64,000 nucleotides of DNA. It comes from Spirosoma taeanense. GTDB lineage: Bacteria > Bacteroidota > Bacteroidia > Cytophagales > Spirosomataceae. Shown one piece after another: positions 1-9,588 of the stretch. The stretch is taken from assembly GCF_013127955.1 (NCBI RefSeq), contig NZ_CP053435.1:1798001-1862000 (forward strand). The letters are read 5' to 3'. Each line of letters starts with the position of its first letter. Position 1 is the first letter of the stretch. The position numbers were made by a program, and so were the translations under genes. The notes below the pieces were generated by a model. That model had not been told where the DNA came from. It ran no database searches and worked only from the letters and a program-made list of their open reading frames with translations.

Positions 1-1094
1 TATTCCCAGAACATAACACCCGCCAGCTTTTTCGACCGGACGTACTCCAGTTTATGCGTAAACGATTCTTCGTCGGCATAGGAAATAAACATCCGGGAGG
101 TGGGATTCCACAGGTATGGGGCCTTGGCATCGGCGTCCCAATAGCGGATAAAGCCGTTCCTGTTGATGTAGTTGGCCGCCAGTTCGTCGTGGCTGATAAA
201 CGAATGTTTGCCAGTGGACGGTTGATAGAGTCCGTTGTCCTGCGCGCGGGTGTCCGCCCAGCCGCGCCCGTAGAACGGCAGGCCCAGCACGATCTTGCTG
301 GTCGGTACGCCCGCCCGAATGTGGCCATCGACCGCGTCGACGGTGCTGTTACGTGACTGATCGCCTTTGGCCGACTGGTACAGCGGGCTATGGTGGCCCG
401 TTACCTTATCGTTGCCGTGGTACAGATCATAGGTCATAATGTTGACGTAATCCAGATAGCGTTGCGCTTTGCCCAGCTCCGTGTGGTTAACAAAGGCCGT
501 ATCGCCACCCGTGGCGGCCGTTAAGAGATAATGATTGCGGCCAGTCCGGTTATCCTGCCGACCCTGTTCGTCCAGCCGGTCGCGAATGGCTTTCAGGAAC
601 AGCGTAAGATTCTGTTTGTCTTCGGGGCGGAAGATATTGCCTGCGCCGACCTGCGCCGGATACTCCCAGTCGATATCGACGCCGTCGAGACGATGCTTTT
701 TCAGCAGGGCCACGGCGCTGTTGGCGAACTTCCGGCGCGACGCATCGGTCAGGGCGGCATCCGAAAAATATTTACAGCCGCCCCAGCCCCCAATCGAGAT
801 TAAGATCTTTATATCTTTATTGACGGCTTTCAGCGAGGTCAGCGCAGCCAGGTTCACCGAGTCACGGGCCTTCAGCGGAGCCAGCTCGCCGGTTTCGGCC
901 GGGATGGCAAAAGCGTAATTAATGTGCGTGAGTTTCTGGGCTTCAATCTGATCTTTAGTCCAGCCATGACCGGTGACGTAGCCAATGATAACGTAGGGCC
1001 GGGAGGCCGACTGACTAAGAACAACGGAGGAGCCGGTGAGGGTCAAACAAAAAAGAAAAAGCGCAAAAAAGACAAATCGGTTCTGCATAAACAT
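1..1094 (-). CDS. GH18 family chitinase, secreted (5' part; 3' end outside window)
   Basis: This is a glycoside hydrolase family 18 enzyme, expected to cleave chitin or related beta-1,4-GlcNAc polymers outside the cytoplasm. The frame starts at ATG 1094, or at a second in-frame ATG at 1088, and stays open to the left edge, giving about 364 residues. Residues 1-30 form a hydrophobic signal peptide (QNRFVFFALFLFCLTL region). The family signature DGVDIDWE is complete at residues 137-144, with Glu144 as the catalytic acid. An upstream SIGGWGG strand and the downstream MTYDL and LPFYGRGW segments also fit GH18. The 3' end is missing, so any carbohydrate-binding or sorting domain cannot be judged. 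It is divergent from the susC gene at 1443. The family is certain; the substrate is inferred. Confidence 0.93.
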   Translation of the reverse strand, partial: MFMQNRFVFFALFLFCLTLTGSSVVLSQSASRPYVIIGYVTGHGWTKDQIEAQKLTHINYAFAIPAETGELAPLKARDSVNLAALTSLKAVNKDIKILISIGGWGGCKYFSDAALTDASRRKFANSAVALLKKHRLDGVDIDWEYPAQVGAGNIFRPEDKQNLTLFLKAIRDRLDEQGRQDNRTGRNHYLLTAATGGDTAFVNHTELGKAQRYLDYVNIMTYDLYHGNDKVTGHHSPLYQSAKGDQSRNSTVDAVDGHIRAGVPTSKIVLGLPFYGRGWADTRAQDNGLYQPSTGKHSFISHDELAANYINRNGFIRYWDADAKAPYLWNPTSRMFISYADEESFTHKLEYVRSKKLAGVMFWE

Positions 1095-1442
1095 AAATTG
1101 AAAAAAATGGGAACCTGTACGAAGCAGGATTGTGAACTAAAACTATCGTATAGCTGGGATGAATAGCGGCCGTACCCGGTTCGGGTTCAGTCCGGTACAG
1201 ACGTTAACGAACGGTTAAGAACATAGGCTTAGGATTAATTTATTGTAAATTTGTGATAATTCAAAAATTGTTAAGATTGAGATACATAATTCTAAAATTT
1301 TTTAAAAAGTAAAAAATATATTTGTCTCAACAAGGTGTTGGCCAAATGAGATAAATATCATGGATGAGGGGAGGCTCGTCCGGGATTGACGACAAAGTAG
1401 CTAGTACCTGGAGTACCATTCAAACTAACTAATTTGAATTTT
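1095..1442. promoter_or_regulatory. AT-rich divergent intergenic region between chitinase and susC
   Basis: This 348-bp stretch has no plausible gene. It is strongly AT-rich from about 1200 to 1330. Two octamers match the Bacteroidota -7 consensus TAnnTTTG on the plus strand: TAAATTTG at 1246-1253 and TATATTTG at 1317-1324. The second would leave a leader of roughly 110 nt before susC. No clear -33 TTTG lies at the expected spacing from either, so the promoter call is tentative. No hairpin or operator repeat was recognised. Confidence 0.4.
1317..1324 (+). promoter_or_regulatory. candidate -7 element for the first susC
   Basis: TATATTTG is an exact match to the Bacteroidota primary-sigma -7 consensus TAnnTTTG, in the AT-rich tract ahead of the susC start at 1443. 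No matching -33 box was found, so this rests on one element only. Confidence 0.35.
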
Positions 1443-4400
1443 ATGAAACCAAAACTACGAGGAACCTTCGCGAAGGTTTTGCTCCTGCTGGGGGCATGGG
1501 TTCTCCTGATTCAGGCACCCGTCTGGGCAGCGGACAGGGACGTGACGGGCAAAGTGTCGGACGAAAAAGGGAATGAGCTGGCGGGAGCAACCGTCACTAT
1601 CAAGGGCACCAACAAAGGTACCAACACCGACGCGAACGGAAACTTCCGAATTTCGGTGCCCGACGGTAGTGCCGTGCTGGTGTTCTCCTACATCGGTTAC
1701 GCCCGTCAGGAAGTGACGGTTGGTAATCAGTCGGTGTTCAACATCAAACTGCTGCCGGGTGAATCTGCGCTGAACGAAGTCGTCGTAACGGCCCTCGGCA
1801 TCAAGCGCGACACCCGGACGCTGGGGTATTCGGTGTCGACGATTGAGTCCTCGGCGCTGAACGTAGCCCGGGAAACCAACGTCATCAACTCCCTGCAGGG
1901 GCGCGTGGCGGGTCTGAACATTGCTCCGGCCAACGGCGGACCGGGTTCGGCTTCCCGGATCAACCTGCGCGGGGTCAGTAACTTTAACGGAGGTAGCCCC
2001 CTGTTTGTCATCAACGGTATACCGATGGACAACACCTCGCGCGGAAACGCGGGCGAGTGGGGTGGCTCGACCAACGGCGACGGGATTTCCAACATCAACC
2101 CCGACGACGTCGAAACGATGACCGTCCTGAAGGGCGCAACGGCTTCGGCACTCTACGGTACGCGGGCCGCCAACGGCGTGATTCTGATCACGACCAAGAG
2201 CGGCAAAAACGGCGGTCTCTCGGTTGAATACAATGGCAACATCCAGGCCGACCAGATCATTAATTATACTGACTACCAGTATGAGTATGGTCAGGGAACG
2301 CAGGGTAAACGGCCAACCGACGTCTCCAGCGCCCGCAACTCGGGTATCTATAGCTGGGGCGAAAAGCTGGACGGAGCACCCTACACGCAGTTCGACGGCA
2401 AGCAGTATCCATATTCGGCCGTAAAGGATAACCTGGAGAAGTTTTACCGGACCGCCACGACGCTCACCAACACCATTGCCGTGTCGGGTGGTAACGAGCA
2501 GACCAGCTTCCGGATGTCGCTGTCGTCGCTGGATGCCCAGGCCGTGCTGCGAAACAGCGGGCTGAAACGGAAAACGATCAACCTGAACATCAACCAGAAG
2601 GTAACCAGCAAATTCGACGTGAGCGTGCTGGCCAACTACGTCGACCAGCAGGACATCAACCGGCCTAACCTGATGGATGCCCCCCAGAACGCCAACTATG
2701 GTATCTATCTGCTGGCAACGAGCTTCAATCAGGAAGCGCTGAAACCCGGCTACGATCCGATTACGGGCAACGAGATGACCTTCAGCGACGATACCTACAA
2801 AACCAACCCCTGGTTTGTGGTCAACCAGTTTAAAAATCGGTTCGATCGGAAACGGCTCATCTCGGCCGTTACGGGTAAATATCAGTTCGCGGATTGGATT
2901 TATCTGCAGGGCCGGATCGGCTACGACCTGATCAACGACGGTAACTTTGGCATTACGCCGTTTGGAACGGCCTATTCGCGGTTGGGATCGGTGAGCCAGA
3001 GCAAATCGCAGACCACGGAGTTGAACATCGACGGCCTGCTGGGCATCACCCGGAATCTGACGCAGGACCTGAACCTGAACGTAGCGCTGGGTGCCAACTT
3101 ACGTAAGAACAAACTGGAGAGCATCGGTATTTCGGGTAACCAGCTGAGCATTCCGTACCTGTACACGATCACCAACACGCTATCGCGGAGTCAGTCCTAC
3201 GGCTACAACGAACGGCAGGTGCAGTCGGCCTACTACACGGCGGATTTCAACTTCAAGAACTACCTGACCATATCGACAACGGGTCGTTATGATATCTACT
3301 CGACCCTGCCGGCAGCTAACCGGGGCATTTTTGCGCCTTCGGTTTCAGCCAGCTTCGTCTTTTCGGAATTGTGGAAACCAACGGTGCTGAACTTCGGTAA
3401 ACTGCGCGCTTCCTACGCGCAAACCAGTGGCGAAGCCTTCGATGCGTATCTGACCAGTCAGTATTATTCGCTGGGGAACACCTATAATGGCCTGCCCCAG
3501 GGCAGCTTCAGCTCAACCCTGCCCAACCTCAATCTGCGGCCCTTCCGGCTGAAAGAGTTTGAGGTAGGTTTCGAAACGAAGTTCCTCAACAACCGTTTCG
3601 GCGTTGACCTGGCTTATTTCAACCGGCAGACCCAGGACGAGATCGTAAGCGGTCCGCTGTCGATTGCTACCGGCTATACCTCGCAGGTTCTGAACCTGGG
3701 GTCAACCCGTAATACCGGTCTCGAACTGCTGGTAACGGGTACGCCGGCCGTCAGCCGGTCGTTTAAGTGGGACGTTTCCTTTAACATCACCAGTGTTAAA
3801 AACACCATCGTTGATATTGACGGACCGGGCGGCACAACCACGCTGGGGCTGGGTACCTACCGGCCGCTGAACGCTAACGTAGCGCACGTGAAGGGCATGG
3901 CCGCTGCGCAGATCCTGGCGTATGACTACAGGTATGATGCCAGCGGAAAAATCATCATTGGCAGTAATGGTATTCCGGTCCGGGGAGCGCTGACGCCGAT
4001 GGGCTCGGCCCTGCCGAACCTCTACGGCGGGTTGAACAATAACCTGAACTACGGCAATTTCTCGCTTTCGTTCCTGTTCGATTACAAGTTTGGCGGCAAG
4101 GTGCTGTCGGCAACGAGCCATTACTCGATCGTAGACGGCCTGAACAAAATGACGCTGGCAGGTCGTGAAACCGGCGTAGTCGCCAATGGCGTACTGGCAA
4201 CGGGCGAAACCAACACCCGGAACGTACCGGCCTATCAGTACTACCCGGCGCTGGTAACGAATATTTCGAAGCTGAACGTATACAGTTCGGATTTCATCAA
4301 GCTGCGGCAGGTTGTACTGAGCTATCACCTGCCCGACCAGCTGTTCCGCAAGCTGCCATTCGAAGCTGTTTCGCTCTCGCTGGTTGGCCGGAACCTGGCT

Positions 4401-4538
4401 ACGCTGCTGCGGCATACGGAGAACTTTGATCCGGAGGCCGGGATTTCATCCGATGTGCGGTATGCCGGTATCGAAGGCCAGCAGCTTCCGCCAACCCGTA
4501 CCTACGGCTTCACGTTAAATGCCCGCTTCAAAAAATAA
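1443..4538 (+). CDS. SusC/RagA-type TonB-linked outer membrane transporter
   Basis: This is an outer-membrane, TonB-dependent importer of the SusC family, which moves oligosaccharides or other nutrients into the periplasm together with a SusD lipoprotein. About 1031 residues. Residues 1-30 are a signal peptide (KVLLLLGAWVLLIQ core). A carboxypeptidase-regulatory-like beta-sandwich follows (about 33-112), then the LNEVVVTALG linker typical of SusC. Next come a plug with GRVAGLNI and ATASALYGTRAANGVILITT (about 130-250), then a long barrel ending in NARFKK. The frame also opens from a TTG at 1434, but ATG 1443 gives a normal signal peptide and is preferred. There is no N-terminal STN domain, so it probably lacks direct sigma/anti-sigma signalling, unlike the second SusC. 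The susD gene follows after 9 bp. Substrate unknown. Confidence 0.95.
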   Translation: MKPKLRGTFAKVLLLLGAWVLLIQAPVWAADRDVTGKVSDEKGNELAGATVTIKGTNKGTNTDANGNFRISVPDGSAVLVFSYIGYARQEVTVGNQSVFNIKLLPGESALNEVVVTALGIKRDTRTLGYSVSTIESSALNVARETNVINSLQGRVAGLNIAPANGGPGSASRINLRGVSNFNGGSPLFVINGIPMDNTSRGNAGEWGGSTNGDGISNINPDDVETMTVLKGATASALYGTRAANGVILITTKSGKNGGLSVEYNGNIQADQIINYTDYQYEYGQGTQGKRPTDVSSARNSGIYSWGEKLDGAPYTQFDGKQYPYSAVKDNLEKFYRTATTLTNTIAVSGGNEQTSFRMSLSSLDAQAVLRNSGLKRKTINLNINQKVTSKFDVSVLANYVDQQDINRPNLMDAPQNANYGIYLLATSFNQEALKPGYDPITGNEMTFSDDTYKTNPWFVVNQFKNRFDRKRLISAVTGKYQFADWIYLQGRIGYDLINDGNFGITPFGTAYSRLGSVSQSKSQTTELNIDGLLGITRNLTQDLNLNVALGANLRKNKLESIGISGNQLSIPYLYTITNTLSRSQSYGYNERQVQSAYYTADFNFKNYLTISTTGRYDIYSTLPAANRGIFAPSVSASFVFSELWKPTVLNFGKLRASYAQTSGEAFDAYLTSQYYSLGNTYNGLPQGSFSSTLPNLNLRPFRLKEFEVGFETKFLNNRFGVDLAYFNRQTQDEIVSGPLSIATGYTSQVLNLGSTRNTGLELLVTGTPAVSRSFKWDVSFNITSVKNTIVDIDGPGGTTTLGLGTYRPLNANVAHVKGMAAAQILAYDYRYDASGKIIIGSNGIPVRGALTPMGSALPNLYGGLNNNLNYGNFSLSFLFDYKFGGKVLSATSHYSIVDGLNKMTLAGRETGVVANGVLATGETNTRNVPAYQYYPALVTNISKLNVYSSDFIKLRQVVLSYHLPDQLFRKLPFEAVSLSLVGRNLATLLRHTENFDPEAGISSDVRYAGIEGQQLPPTRTYGFTLNARFKK

Positions 4539-4547
4539 CCGAAGACT

Positions 4548-6134
4548 ATGAACCGTAAACTAATCTATATCGCATCGCTTCTGTTGGCATTGACAGCGGG
4601 ATGTACCGAGAATTTCGATGCCATTAATACAGACCCCACTAAAGCCAGTGCGGCTAACTGGGACCCGAACTACTTTCTGCCCAACGCCCAGAACGCCTTT
4701 ATCAATCTGGGCTATAACAGCATGCTGTATCAGGCACCGGCTATGCAGATTCTGGCGTCTACGTTCACCTATTACGGCAACGGAGATAAGTACGTAAATA
4801 CCCAGAACTCGACGAGTTATCAAGGGGCTCTGTTCAATAGTACCTATTCCGTAGGCGCGGTACTGGCCGAGATGATCAACCTGACGGAGGGGAAAGACCA
4901 GTATGCCAACCTGCGCAACGTAGGGCGTATCATGCAGGCCATGAATATGCTGCGCGGCACGGACGTGTACGGTGATATCCCATATTCGGAGGCTTTTAAG
5001 GTGAAGTCGGGCATCGCTACGCCGAAGTACGATACGCAGCAGTCGATTTATATGGCGGCCCTGGCGGACCTGGAGGCAGCCACCGCTGCACTTGACCCGG
5101 CAAAGGCCAAGCCAACCGGCGATCTGTTCTACGGGGGCGACATTGCCAAATGGAAGAAGTTTGGCTATTCGCTCATGCTGCGTACGGCCATGCGCCTGAC
5201 CAAAATAGACCCGGCAACCGCCAAAACCTGGGCTGAAAAAGCCGTTGCGGGTGGCGTCTTTACGTCCATTGACGACAATGCACGCGAAACAGCCGATGCC
5301 AATAACGCGACCTCGGGTATCTATAACGTGTATCAGGTAGCCGACGATTTCCGGGAGTTGCGCTGGTCAAAGACGTTTATCGACGCGCTGAAGTCAACGA
5401 ATGATCCTCGTTTGGGCGCGGTTGCTGAGGTGCCGCAGCCGGGCGCTGCTAACAACGCCAACCAGACCCTGGCCGGCAATAACGATCCGGCCATTCAGGT
5501 GGGTCTGCCGAATGGATATGATCTGAGCGGGGGCGCTACGGACGTTCGGCGGGCGCCGGGCTATCCGGGCGCTACCGGAACCGGCGCTGACGCTGCCCCG
5601 CTGGGGGGCTATTCGCGGCCCCGTATCTCGGTTTATCTGAAGCGGAATGGAACGCTGATGGTGATGACCTATGCCGAAACGGAACTGCTCCTGGCCGAAG
5701 CTAAAGTGCGGGGCTGGAACGTGCCCGGCACGGCCGCTGAACATTATCGTAACGGCGTTGCGGCTGCCATGACCTCTCTGGCGCAGCTCGACCCCAGCGC
5801 GGCCATTCCGGCAGCAACGGCTCAGGCCTTCGCAGCGGCTCTTCCGCTGGACGTTTCCTCGACCGAAGCGTCGCTGAAGATGATCAATACGCAGTACTGG
5901 ATCGAGACGGGTTCCATGTTCAATTTCATCGAAACCTGGATCAACTGGCGTCGGTCGGGTTATCCGCAGCTGACTCCGGTCAACTATCCGGGTAACGTAA
6001 CAAACGCCCAGATTCCACGCCGGATGATTTATCTGTCGACCGAAGTGCTCAATAACCGGGTTAACTACACGGAAGCCGCGGGCCGACTAAGCGGTGGCGA
6101 TCTGCTGACCAGCCGCGTCTGGTGGGATAAATAG
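4548..6134 (+). CDS. SusD/RagB nutrient-binding outer membrane lipoprotein (SusD_2 type)
   Basis: This is the surface lipoprotein partner of the SusC at 1443; it captures substrate and caps the transporter. 528 residues. The N-terminus has a lipoprotein signal with lipobox LTAGC (Cys19). The start of the mature chain (DAINTDPTKA, then NWDPNYFLPNAQNAF) is typical of the SusD-like family 2 rather than classical starch SusD. The C-terminal half carries the TYAETELLLAEAK helix found across SusD proteins. It starts 9 bp after susC, so the two form one transcription unit, closed by a strong terminator at 6148-6189. The ligand cannot be deduced from sequence. Confidence 0.94.
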   Translation: MNRKLIYIASLLLALTAGCTENFDAINTDPTKASAANWDPNYFLPNAQNAFINLGYNSMLYQAPAMQILASTFTYYGNGDKYVNTQNSTSYQGALFNSTYSVGAVLAEMINLTEGKDQYANLRNVGRIMQAMNMLRGTDVYGDIPYSEAFKVKSGIATPKYDTQQSIYMAALADLEAATAALDPAKAKPTGDLFYGGDIAKWKKFGYSLMLRTAMRLTKIDPATAKTWAEKAVAGGVFTSIDDNARETADANNATSGIYNVYQVADDFRELRWSKTFIDALKSTNDPRLGAVAEVPQPGAANNANQTLAGNNDPAIQVGLPNGYDLSGGATDVRRAPGYPGATGTGADAAPLGGYSRPRISVYLKRNGTLMVMTYAETELLLAEAKVRGWNVPGTAAEHYRNGVAAAMTSLAQLDPSAAIPAATAQAFAAALPLDVSSTEASLKMINTQYWIETGSMFNFIETWINWRRSGYPQLTPVNYPGNVTNAQIPRRMIYLSTEVLNNRVNYTEAAGRLSGGDLLTSRVWWDK

Positions 6135-6147
6135 TGCAACGGATTAT

Positions 6148-6198
6148 CTGAACAGCTAAGAGGTCTATTTGGGCGTCTTAGCTGTTCAGTTTATTTTT
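6148..6198 (+). terminator. Rho-independent terminator after susCD
   Basis: A perfect 14-bp inverted repeat has arms at 6148-6161 (CTGAACAGCTAAGA) and 6176-6189, with a 14-nt loop, followed by a T-rich tail (TTTATTTTTAA). It lies 13 bp after the susD stop and separates susCD from the VCBS gene. Confidence 0.8.
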
Positions 6199-6234
6199 AA
6201 CGCTATCTGAAGCGTTTATGCGTTCTGAGTACGT

Positions 6235-9200
6235 ATGCTTTTCTTCTTCACTGTAAGCGAACGGATTAGGTTAGTCTCTACGGTACGGTTATATGCCGTA
6301 GCCGCGGGGCTGCTGTGTCTGTTCGTTTCGGTTGCCAACGCGCAATCGGCGCTGTTTCAACTGCTTTCGCCGAAGCAGACAAATATTGAATTCAGCAATG
6401 TGATTGATGAGAACGAAAGCCTGAACGTACTGGCCTACGAATATTTTTATAACGGCGGGGGCGTGGCCGTTGGCGATCTGAACAACGACGGCCTGCAGGA
6501 TATTTTCTTTACCGCTAATCTGAAACCGAACCGGCTGTATCTGAACCTGGGCGGGCTGAAGTTCAAAGACATTACGGCCGAAGCTTCGCCCGAGTTAGGC
6601 GGTCGGGAAGGGGGCTGGAAAACCGGTGTCAGTCTGGCCGATGTAAACGGCGATGGACGGCTGGATATTTACGTTTGCTACTCCGGAAAGGTCGACGAGG
6701 CCAAACGCCGAAATCAGCTCTTCATTAATCAGGGCAGCGCCGATGGCGTGCCCGTCCACTTCATTGAACAGGCGAAAGATTACGGGCTGGATGATCCCGG
6801 CTATAGTACGCAGGCTACGTTTTTTGACTACGACAAAGACGGCGACCTCGACGTATTTCTCCTGCATCATAACGTAAAGAAATACGACAACATGCAGCTG
6901 GCCCGGCTGCACACCGAAACCGATGAGCTGGCCGGAAATAAACTGCTCGAAAATCAGAACGGCCACTTCGTGGATGTATCGAAAAAAGCCGGAATCCACC
7001 AGTATCCGCTGACCTTTGGGCTGGGCGTGGTGGTGGCCGATGTCAACCAGGACGGCTGGCCCGACATTTACGCAACCAACGACTACAACGAGCCGGACTA
7101 CCTCTACATTAATGCGAAGGACGGTACGTTCCGCGACGAAACGCAGTTGCGGTTCCGGCACCTGCCGCAGTTTTCGATGGGCGTTGATATTGCCGACTAC
7201 AACAACGACGGCCTGCCCGACGTCATGTCGCTGGATATGCTGCCCGAAGACAACCGGCGGCAGAAGCTGTTGCAGCTCCAGGAAAACTATGAATCGTTTG
7301 AGCTCATGGTGCAGCAGAATCTGCAGAAACAATACATGCGGAATATGCTTCAGCTCAACAACGGCGATGGTACGTTCAGCGAGATTGCCCAGCTCGCGGG
7401 TGTTTCTAATACCGACTGGAGCTGGTCGCCCCTGCTGGCCGACTTCGACAACGATGGCTACAAAGACTTATTCATCACGAATGGGTATCTGCGCGATTAC
7501 ACCAATAAGGATTTTCTGAAGTACTGGGGCGATTACAAAGTGAAGAAGGCTATCAACCGCGAGTCGGTGCAGCTGATGGACCTCGTCCGGGCTATGCCCG
7601 CCACGAAAGTCCCGAACTACATTTTTCGTAACAACCACGACCTGACGTTTGCCAACAAACAGGCCGACTGGGGCTTTCAGGCGCCTTCGGTTTCGAGCGG
7701 AGCGGCTTATGCCGACCTCGACAATGACGGCGATCTGGAATTGATCGTTAACAATATAAACGAACCCGCCTTCGTCTATCAAAATCTGGCGCGCGAACAG
7801 TCCAAAAACGCGTTTATTCAACTGAAACTGGTGCCGACAGTCGGGAAGAAGCAGGCGGTGGGTGCCCGCGTTAGCCTGTTTGCAAACGGTGTGCAGCAGT
7901 ATCAGGAACTCAATCCGGTTCGGGGGTATCTGTCCTGCCAGCCGACTACCCTGCATTTTGGTCTGGGAACGGCAACCGTCATTGATTCGATCCGGATTAG
8001 CTGGCCGGACCAGTCTGAACAGACGCTGACCCGCGTCGCCGTCAATCAGCAACTGGTTATTCAGCAGGCAGCGGTTTCGGCAAAGCCAACCGCTCTGCCG
8101 GTAGCCAAAGCTCCAAATGCCTTGTTCACGAAGACCCAGCTTCCGCTGAAGCTGACCCACGAAGGCTATACGGAAAACGACTTCAAACGGCAGCCGTTGA
8201 TGCTGTGGATGTATTCGCATACCGGTCCCGTTCTGGCGAAGGGCGACGTAAATAAAGACGGTCTGGAGGATCTGTTCGTGAGTGGCGACCAGACAAACCC
8301 AGGGAGCGTCTGGCAGCAGCAGAAAGGAACGTTTAAAAAACTGGATAAGCTGGCCATTGGCGACGAGAAACTGTCGGCAGTAGCGGCTGCCGCTTTCTTC
8401 GACGCGAACGGCGATGGCTACGACGATCTATACGTAGCTAAAGGCGGCTACTCGCTGTTTGAAGCCAACACGGCTTCGCTGCAGGATGAGCTGTATCTCA
8501 ACGATGGCCGGGGTAACCTGAGCCTGACCGCAACCCCGTTGCCAAACATCAGCGCCAGCAGCAAATCCTGCGTGCGTCCGGGCGATTACGACGGCGACGG
8601 CGACCTGGATTTGTTCGTGGGCGGGCGGGTCGTGCCGGGGCGTTATCCCGAAACCCCAACGTCTTACCTGCTGGAAAACAATGGGAAAGGTGAATTCGCC
8701 GTCGTCGCGGTGCCGTTCTCGGCGGTGGGCATGGTTACCGACGCGCAGTGGGCCGATCTGGACGGCGACGGTCGGCTGGATCTGGTCATTTGCGGAGAAT
8801 TCATGCCCGTAACCATTTACCAGAATACTAAAGCCGGTTTCGTGGATAAAACCAGTCAGTATTTTCCCGAAGCCGAAAACGGGTTCTGGCTGTCGCTGGC
8901 CGTGACCGACGTAAACGGCGATGGCCGAAACGACATCATAGCCGGGAATCTGGGCAGTAATTCGCAGATTCGGGTTACGTCAAAAGAGCCAGCCGAACTC
9001 TACTACGCTGATTTTGATGGGAATGGCTCGGTTGACCCGTTCTTTAATTTTTATATTCAGGGACAGTCCTATCCTTACGTCAGCCGCGATGAACTGAACG
9101 ATCAGATCTACGCCATGCGTAAACGATTTGGTTTTTATAAAGACTACGCCAGCGCAAAAGTGACCGATATCCTCCCGACGGAGGAACTGGCGAAAGCCAG

Positions 9201-9588
9201 GAAACTGACCGTCACCGAAGAACGTTCTGTCTGTTATATGAACCAGAACGGCCGGTTTGTGAAGCACGTACTGCCCGCTCAGGCGCAGTTCGCTCCGGTA
9301 ACCAGTCTCAAAACGGGTGATTTTAACAACGACGGTAACGTTGATCTGCTGCTTTTCGGCAATAAGTCCGATAACCGGCTCAAACTTGGTAGCATGGACG
9401 CGAACTACGGCTGCCTGTTGGCGGGTAATGGCAAGGGTGACTTCAACTACGTCGGCCAGCCCCAGTCGGGTCTGTCGGTGACGGGCGATGTTAAATCGGT
9501 AATCGACTTGAAGATAGGACCGCAGACGTACCTGGTCATTGGCGCGTTCGGCCAGCCCCTTCAGGTGTATAAACCTGGAAAGCCATGA
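6235..9588 (+). CDS. Secreted VCBS/FG-GAP repeat protein with central ASPIC/UnbV domain
   Basis: This is a large extracytoplasmic beta-propeller protein of the CRTAC1/ASPIC-UnbV group, 1117 residues. After a signal peptide (about 1-36, ending near ANAQS), about fourteen calcium-binding-type repeats are visible. Examples are DLNNDGLQDIFF, DVNGDGRLDIYV, DYDKDGDLDVFL, DFDNDGYKDLFITN, DVNKDGLEDLFV, DYDGDGDLDLFV and DFNNDGNVDLLLFGN. They form two sets, one before and one after an ASPIC/UnbV domain at about 542-608 (GARVSLFANG to IRISWPDQSEQTL). Such proteins often follow SusCD pairs in Bacteroidota, but no enzymatic role is established. The last 4 bp (ATGA) overlap the start of the PAP2 gene, which suggests translational coupling. 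Other possible starts lie within the first 15 codons. Confidence 0.9.
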   Translation: MLFFFTVSERIRLVSTVRLYAVAAGLLCLFVSVANAQSALFQLLSPKQTNIEFSNVIDENESLNVLAYEYFYNGGGVAVGDLNNDGLQDIFFTANLKPNRLYLNLGGLKFKDITAEASPELGGREGGWKTGVSLADVNGDGRLDIYVCYSGKVDEAKRRNQLFINQGSADGVPVHFIEQAKDYGLDDPGYSTQATFFDYDKDGDLDVFLLHHNVKKYDNMQLARLHTETDELAGNKLLENQNGHFVDVSKKAGIHQYPLTFGLGVVVADVNQDGWPDIYATNDYNEPDYLYINAKDGTFRDETQLRFRHLPQFSMGVDIADYNNDGLPDVMSLDMLPEDNRRQKLLQLQENYESFELMVQQNLQKQYMRNMLQLNNGDGTFSEIAQLAGVSNTDWSWSPLLADFDNDGYKDLFITNGYLRDYTNKDFLKYWGDYKVKKAINRESVQLMDLVRAMPATKVPNYIFRNNHDLTFANKQADWGFQAPSVSSGAAYADLDNDGDLELIVNNINEPAFVYQNLAREQSKNAFIQLKLVPTVGKKQAVGARVSLFANGVQQYQELNPVRGYLSCQPTTLHFGLGTATVIDSIRISWPDQSEQTLTRVAVNQQLVIQQAAVSAKPTALPVAKAPNALFTKTQLPLKLTHEGYTENDFKRQPLMLWMYSHTGPVLAKGDVNKDGLEDLFVSGDQTNPGSVWQQQKGTFKKLDKLAIGDEKLSAVAAAAFFDANGDGYDDLYVAKGGYSLFEANTASLQDELYLNDGRGNLSLTATPLPNISASSKSCVRPGDYDGDGDLDLFVGGRVVPGRYPETPTSYLLENNGKGEFAVVAVPFSAVGMVTDAQWADLDGDGRLDLVICGEFMPVTIYQNTKAGFVDKTSQYFPEAENGFWLSLAVTDVNGDGRNDIIAGNLGSNSQIRVTSKEPAELYYADFDGNGSVDPFFNFYIQGQSYPYVSRDELNDQIYAMRKRFGFYKDYASAKVTDILPTEELAKARKLTVTEERSVCYMNQNGRFVKHVLPAQAQFAPVTSLKTGDFNNDGNVDLLLFGNKSDNRLKLGSMDANYGCLLAGNGKGDFNYVGQPQSGLSVTGDVKSVIDLKIGPQTYLVIGAFGQPLQVYKPGKP

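Noticed and set aside
1434..1442. TTG start for the first susC, three codons before the ATG
   Set aside because: ATG 1443 gives a standard signal peptide; the TTG adds nothing conserved.
3702..4415. Open frame of 237 codons antisense to the first susC
   Set aside because: It lies wholly inside a well-supported susC on the other strand, has no recognisable motif, and reflects the codon bias of this GC-rich gene. Similar antisense frames inside the VCBS, PAP2, fucosidase and SUMF1 genes were rejected for the same reason.
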